Notes under the pieces: model-generated
What the model was told of the DNA's origin: nothing
What the model saw: the letters and a program-made list of their open reading frames with translations, nothing else
Database searches by the model: none
Program-made: the position numbers and the translations under genes
From: Acidimicrobiia bacterium
GTDB lineage: Bacteria > Actinomycetota > Acidimicrobiia > Acidimicrobiales > Ilumatobacteraceae
Length of the DNA stretch: 10,801 nt
Assembly (NCBI GenBank): GCA_010025655.1
Contig: RGSV01000026.1
Location: 1 to 10,801 of the forward strand
Direction: 5' to 3'
Shown: positions 6,600 through 10,801 of the stretch, piece by piece
How positions within the stretch are numbered: the stretch's first letter is position 1
How the letters are laid out: the number at the start of each line of letters is the position of its first letter

Positions 6600-7861
6600 G
6601 AGCGCTTCATGCTATCGGCGACGATGTTCGCGTAGGCCAGCGCTACGTCACGTGCCGACGGGTGGCGTTCGATGAATGCACGACCTGCGACTCCGCAGGC
6701 GTGGCGGCGCGTTGGGTCGAGAGCAAGTGTGCGAATCGCTGCATCGAAAGCATCGATATCGCCGGGTGCCACGACGATACCGGCTCCGGCGCTGGTGATA
6801 AGTCGGTCAATCTCGCTCTCGCGGTCGACGACGGCGACCACACCGCGGCCCGCGGCGAGAATCGAATACACCTTCGACGGAACACTGACGGCAGCCAACC
6901 CCGCACGCAACGACACCACCTGCACATCAGCCGTAGCCAGTACCTCTGCGAGGCGATCATCGGGCTGATAACCACTGAAGCGCACATTGGCGAGCCCCGC
7001 AGCCTGCGCACGCAGATCGGCGAGGGCTGCGCCGTCACCGTTGACGACAAACGAAATGTTTGAGTTGCGCCGCGCCACTTCGACCAACGCTTCAAGACCC
7101 TGCGAGTAGCCGACATTGCCGGCATACATGACGACGGGTTCGGTGCCGAGACCCAATTCGGTTCGATACGGCGTCAGTCGGTCGCGGGGTGTGATGCCGA
7201 CCGTATCGACGAAGTTCGGCACGACGTGAACAGTCGACGCACGCGACACCGAGAGCTTTGCCCGCACGTTGGCACACAAGTCATCAGACAAGACGACCAC
7301 GGCATGTGACCGCCGATAGGTGAATCGCTCGAGCCAACTCGCAAACGAGATGACGAAGCGATTGGTGATTGCCCCGGTGCGAACAACGGCATCGGGGAAG
7401 ATGTCTTGCACGTTGAAGACCAGGCGCGTGCGCCGCACGCGTGCCGCGAGCCAGCCGACGGTGCCGAGCGTGAGCGGTGGCGACATCGCAATCACGGCGT
7501 CAACCCGCTTGCGTGTGATGGTCGCAGCACAGAACCCAGCCATGAGGCTGAAGATGACGAACGCAACTGCGCGAGCCACGAGGTTCGACTTGTTCGCCGA
7601 GGTAAGCGGGTGCACGCGAATGACGCTGCCCCACGTCGTCGTTTCACGGCGTATGAGACGGCCGTTCCAACCTGGCTCGACGCGATGCGAGCGATACCAC
7701 GGCAACGATGTGACCACATGTATCTCGTGTCCGAGTGCCGCCCACTGTTCGACGAGCTGTGTCATCACCCGACCCGTCGGGGCGATATCTGGTGCAAAGT
7801 GCGGACACAACACCACGAAGCGAAGCGGTCGACCAATCTTGGCGGTCGCAGCATCAGCCAC
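6596..7861 (-). CDS. Glycosyltransferase family 4, WbuB-like
   Basis: A 421-residue GT-B enzyme expected to work at the inner face of the membrane, adding a sugar from a nucleotide donor. The N-terminal domain begins CPHFAPDIAPTGRVMTQLVEQW (19-40), then HEIHVVTSLPWYRSHRV, typical of WbuB (fucosaminyltransferase-type) proteins. An apolar stretch near 95-115 may touch the membrane. FNVQDIFPDAVV (149-160) and VPNFVD (214-219) follow, with the C-terminal Rossmann fold at about 240-385 (VVMYAGNVGYSQGLE, FVVNGDGA). Where most GT4 enzymes carry EX7E, this one has VPSKVYSILAAGRG (327-340) with Ser instead of the second Glu, as I recall for this subgroup. Start GTG 7861 overlaps the upstream gene by 8 bp, and the stop overlaps the next gene by 4 bp. 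Donor and acceptor are unknown; GDP-mannose- or fucose-derived donors are plausible from the neighbours. Confidence 0.9.
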   Translation of the reverse strand: MADAATAKIGRPLRFVVLCPHFAPDIAPTGRVMTQLVEQWAALGHEIHVVTSLPWYRSHRVEPGWNGRLIRRETTTWGSVIRVHPLTSANKSNLVARAVAFVIFSLMAGFCAATITRKRVDAVIAMSPPLTLGTVGWLAARVRRTRLVFNVQDIFPDAVVRTGAITNRFVISFASWLERFTYRRSHAVVVLSDDLCANVRAKLSVSRASTVHVVPNFVDTVGITPRDRLTPYRTELGLGTEPVVMYAGNVGYSQGLEALVEVARRNSNISFVVNGDGAALADLRAQAAGLANVRFSGYQPDDRLAEVLATADVQVVSLRAGLAAVSVPSKVYSILAAGRGVVAVVDRESEIDRLITSAGAGIVVAPGDIDAFDAAIRTLALDPTRRHACGVAGRAFIERHPSARDVALAYANIVADSMKRS

Positions 7862-9014
7862 GGGTTGCTCCCGTCGTCATTGCGCGATACACCGCAGCGA
7901 GGTCACGACCAGAGTCAACCGAGCGAAACTCGCCGGCGCGGCGTCGACCGCGCGACTGCCAGTCGGCACGCTGCGATATCGCGCGGTCGATGGCGTGCGA
8001 CCACGCGTCAAGATCAAGAGAAACAACTTGACCGGCATCACCGACGACTTCTGGCAGCGCACCGTGGTCACTCGTGATGACGGGAGTGCCGAGTGCCATT
8101 GCCTCGATGACTGGTGCACCAAACCCTTCATAGGTGCTCGGGAACACCAAAGCATCAGCAAGCGCGAGCAAACCATCACGATCGGCATCGCCAAGACGTC
8201 CGGCGACGATCACTTGTCGTGCCAGCCCGTACGTCGCGATGGCAGAGAGCACATCGCGGTGGGCGCGCCCCTCACCACCTGCAAACACAATCTGGGTATC
8301 GCCGAGTCGGCCATGACGTGCGAGGTCGAGCAAGAACTGGTGATTCTTGTGCGGGTGCGTGATAGCCGGGTACGCGAGCACGCGAGCGGCGGTGATGCCA
8401 AAGCGACGACGCAACTCGTCAGCCGACGTAGCCCGTCCACCGAGCGAAGGCTCGACACCATGGCGCACGACACTGATGCGATGTGCTGCGACGCCGAGGT
8501 GATCAATCACCGTTTGTTTGACGAACGAACTCGGCACGGCGATGTGGCTCGCACGCTGAGCCGATGAAGGAACCCGCGCCGCGAGATAGCGCAGTTTCGT
8601 GCGCGAGAAGTACTGCGGAAACTCGCGATATTGCAGATCGTGAAGAGTAAGCAGCGTTGGCTGCGTGGCGCGAGGCGGCACTGTTCCCCCACCGTGATGG
8701 GTGAGTGCGGCACCACGAGTGTGTTTCGCTAGCCACGTCGCCTCGCGCAGGATGCGTAGCGGGCGACTCGAGGCCGATGATGATGACTCGATGACTCGCA
8801 GGTTGGTGGCAATTGAGGGGTGTGCGATGTCAGTGAGTTCAGGACGTGTGAGTTCAGGATGTGCGGCAACAAAACCGCGCGGCGCCACTATCTCGATCTC
8901 AAACTCGCTTGGCGCTGCTTCGCACAGCCCAAGAAGTTGTCGCACCAAGTATTGCTCAGAGCCGCCGACTCGACCCGGCACGCACCACAACATGTTCACC
9001 ACGACCCGCGTCAT
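7854..9014 (-). CDS. Glycosyltransferase family 4 (mannosyltransferase-like)
   Basis: A 386-residue GT-B enzyme. Near the N terminus GRVGGSEQYLVRQL (14-27) is the acceptor-side glycine loop, and LTLHDLQYREFPQYFS (122-137) is typical of mannosyltransferase-like GT4 proteins. SSFVKQ (162-167) and VVRHGVE (182-188) lie at the domain border. The C-terminal donor domain shows FAGGEG (244-249) and PSTYEGFGAPVIEAMALGTP (292-311), with the EX7E pair Glu296 and Glu304 that binds the nucleotide sugar. Start ATG 9014 forms an ATGA overlap with the stop of the upstream glycosyltransferase, so it is the second gene of a coupled leftward run. HDLQYREFP-type enzymes often use GDP-mannose, which fits the local GDP-sugar genes, but the specificity is inference. 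Confidence 0.92.
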   Translation of the reverse strand: MTRVVVNMLWCVPGRVGGSEQYLVRQLLGLCEAAPSEFEIEIVAPRGFVAAHPELTRPELTDIAHPSIATNLRVIESSSSASSRPLRILREATWLAKHTRGAALTHHGGGTVPPRATQPTLLTLHDLQYREFPQYFSRTKLRYLAARVPSSAQRASHIAVPSSFVKQTVIDHLGVAAHRISVVRHGVEPSLGGRATSADELRRRFGITAARVLAYPAITHPHKNHQFLLDLARHGRLGDTQIVFAGGEGRAHRDVLSAIATYGLARQVIVAGRLGDADRDGLLALADALVFPSTYEGFGAPVIEAMALGTPVITSDHGALPEVVGDAGQVVSLDLDAWSHAIDRAISQRADWQSRGRRRAGEFRSVDSGRDLAAVYRAMTTGATRG

Positions 9015-10123
9015 GCGCGACGACTTCCCATCTCGACTGCTTCGTGATACGCATGCACCACGAGGTCGGCCGTGTGCTGCCAGGTCGCACCGCTGGCTCG
9101 TGCGCGCCCCGCCTGCGACAACTCGGCACGACGTGCCAACACCTCGCGAATGCCCGCCGCGATCGCAGAGACATCGAGTGGATCGACCAACACCGCCGCG
9201 CCTGCGGCAACTTCTTCGGTGGAGGTTCCTCTGCTCGTGAGCACCGGTGTGCCGTGGGCCATCGCCTCGAGAATCGGCAAGCCGAAGCCCTCCATCACCG
9301 ACGGATAGCAGAGTGCAGCCGCACTCGAATACACCGCAGCGAGTTCGTGACTGGCGACGTGCCCGACAAAGTGCACACGATCTGATGCTTCGTAGGAATC
9401 GGCAACGTCATCACCCCAACCGCGCGCACCGACGATGACGAGCGGTGGGACAGCGGCACCGAGTGACTCGTGCGCAGCCAACAGCCGTTGCAGATTCTTA
9501 CGCGGCTCGCGAGTGCCGACGAAGAGCAGAAACTGCTCAGGCAGTTTGAGCCGCGCACGCACGGCGGCAATGTCACTTGATGTCACGTCGCGCACTCGCA
9601 CGCCGAGAGGCACCAACCGCAGCCGCGCAGGGTCAACACCATTCTCGACACAATCTGCCAATGTCGCTTGTGACGAACACAAAATGAGCGTTGCCCGTTC
9701 ACGCACCTGTGCGAGTGCGCGCCCGAACACCCGTCGACCGCGCGCGGTGAAGTATCCGGGGTGATGCAAGAACGCGAGGTCATGCACCGTCACGACCAGT
9801 GGCGTTGATTGCCGTGCCGCGAGCGGAATGATGCTTGTGGCGTGTAACGCGTCGACGTGGCCAGTTGCACGCTCGACGAGCGGCCACCCCAGACGCAACG
9901 TCGACTCAACGAGGGCCGTACCGCGCAACGGCAAGCGCGCGACGGTGACGGGCGGTTCGAAGCCGGCAGTGGCGGGGCGGCGATGGTTGCCGGCAACGCC
10001 GACCACGTCAACATCACCGCGCGCCATGAGCGCACTGGCCAGCTCGACCGACGCCACACCGGTTCCACCTGGTGTCGTGCGCCAACAGTGGTCGAAAGTC
10101 AACGCCACTCGCAGTCGACTCAT
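9011..10123 (-). CDS. Glycosyltransferase family 4, first gene of the leftward operon
   Basis: A 370-residue GT-B enzyme. Features in order: an acceptor-side loop TPGGTGVASVELASAL (17-32), VTVHDLAFLHHPGYF (111-125), SSQATLADCVE (150-160), VPLGVR (171-176), FVGTREPRKNLQRLL (201-215, conserved in GT4), VIVGARGWG (229-237), and the donor-site EGFGLPILEAMAHGTPVLTS (278-297) with Glu278 and Glu286 as the EX7E pair. I set the start at ATG 10123, which has GGAGG two bases upstream, an unusually short spacing. ATG 10132 (adding Met-Glu-Ala) is the alternative. The frame stays open far upstream to 10381, but that stretch is antisense to fcl and encodes a 9-residue repeat made by the 27-bp DNA repeats, so I exclude it. 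The stop overlaps the next gene (ATGA). Confidence 0.9.
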   Translation of the reverse strand: MSRLRVALTFDHCWRTTPGGTGVASVELASALMARGDVDVVGVAGNHRRPATAGFEPPVTVARLPLRGTALVESTLRLGWPLVERATGHVDALHATSIIPLAARQSTPLVVTVHDLAFLHHPGYFTARGRRVFGRALAQVRERATLILCSSQATLADCVENGVDPARLRLVPLGVRVRDVTSSDIAAVRARLKLPEQFLLFVGTREPRKNLQRLLAAHESLGAAVPPLVIVGARGWGDDVADSYEASDRVHFVGHVASHELAAVYSSAAALCYPSVMEGFGLPILEAMAHGTPVLTSRGTSTEEVAAGAAVLVDPLDVSAIAAGIREVLARRAELSQAGRARASGATWQHTADLVVHAYHEAVEMGSRRA

Positions 10124-10133
10124 CGCCTCCATT

Positions 10134-10214
10134 CTGTCGGTGTGGTGCGGAACCTTCAGGCTGTCGGTGATGCGCATTTCCTTCGGGCTGTCGGTGATGT
10201 GCCGACCTACGCTG
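10134..10214. repeat. Three abutting 27-bp direct repeats in the divergent glycosyltransferase/fcl promoter
   Basis: Units start at 10134, 10161 and 10188, each opening with CTGTCGGTG. Units 2 and 3 share their first 12 bases (CTGTCGGTGATG). Units 1 and 2 agree at 19 of 27 positions and also share CCTTC in their second half. Unit 3 diverges in its second half, where it contains the candidate -10 box of fcl. The block fills most of the 99-bp gap between the two divergent starts, as expected for operator iterons. It could instead be a decayed duplication, since 27 bp is also nine codons. Confidence 0.8.
10208..10213 (+). promoter_or_regulatory. Candidate -10 box of fcl
   Basis: TACGCT, the same hexamer as before cofD, ends 9 bases before ATG 10223, pointing to a leaderless or near-leaderless transcript. 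No Shine-Dalgarno sequence is visible before the ATG. It lies inside the third 27-bp repeat. Confidence 0.4.
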
Positions 10215-10222
10215 GTAGCACG

Positions 10223-10801
<579 letters not shown>

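Noticed and set aside
7320..8567. A 415-codon open frame on the plus strand
   Set aside because: It is antisense to two clear glycosyltransferase genes. Its product is rich in Arg, Thr and Cys with no domain, and high-GC genes commonly leave such shadow frames open.
10134..10214. CRISPR array
   Set aside because: Only three degenerate units that abut directly, with no unique spacers and no cas genes nearby.
9857..10222. A 122-codon upstream extension of the fcl frame
   Set aside because: It is antisense to the glycosyltransferase gene and runs through the 27-bp repeats. The Rossmann motif begins just after ATG 10223, which has its own -10 box.

Overview
The window reads as a chromosomal contig from a moderately GC-rich actinobacterium. 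I infer an Acidimicrobiia-like (Ilumatobacter-type) lineage from several signs. It has an F420 gene pair (cofD/fbiA and cofE/fbiB). Many starts are GTG or TTG, and actinobacterial TANNNT -10 boxes lie very close to start codons. The overall gene families also fit. The lineage is an inference, not something the sequence proves.

Layout, left to right. Positions 1-229 hold a possible leftward, Ala/Pro-rich reading frame that runs off the left edge, then a promoter region. A small basic, helical protein (230-625, +) follows, then a MOP-superfamily (Wzx-like) polysaccharide flippase (685-2007, +). The flippase overlaps tail to tail with gmd, GDP-mannose 4,6-dehydratase (1971-2972, -). An 80-bp divergent region separates gmd from cofD-cofE (3053-4851, +), two coenzyme F420 genes translationally coupled by a GTGA overlap. 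Converging on them is a tight leftward operon (4950-10123, -), listed here in transcription order: a GT4 glycosyltransferase, a second GT4 glycosyltransferase, a WbuB-like glycosyltransferase, a membrane-anchored protein of unknown function, and a mannose-1-phosphate guanylyltransferase-like enzyme. Finally, divergent from the operon, comes the 5' half of a GDP-L-fucose synthase gene (10223 onward, +).

Functionally this is a surface-polysaccharide locus wrapped around an F420 biosynthesis pair. The nucleotidyltransferase would make GDP-mannose, Gmd would dehydrate it, the fcl product would yield GDP-L-fucose, the three glycosyltransferases would build a glycan, and the flippase would export lipid-linked units. 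The order fbiA-fbiB followed by a convergent mannose-1-phosphate guanylyltransferase and glycosyltransferases matches what I recall of Mycobacterium (fbiA-fbiB, then manB and wbbL on the opposite strand), which suggests an old actinobacterial neighbourhood.

The most striking non-gene structures are at the right end. Three abutting 27-bp direct repeats lie in the divergent promoter before fcl. The last 79 bases (10723-10801) are an exact reverse complement of 10573-10651, which looks like an inverted chimera at a contig end and creates a false stop in fcl. I see no mobile element, CRISPR array, RNA gene or clear new defence-type system. The least explained gene is the 225-residue membrane-anchored protein.
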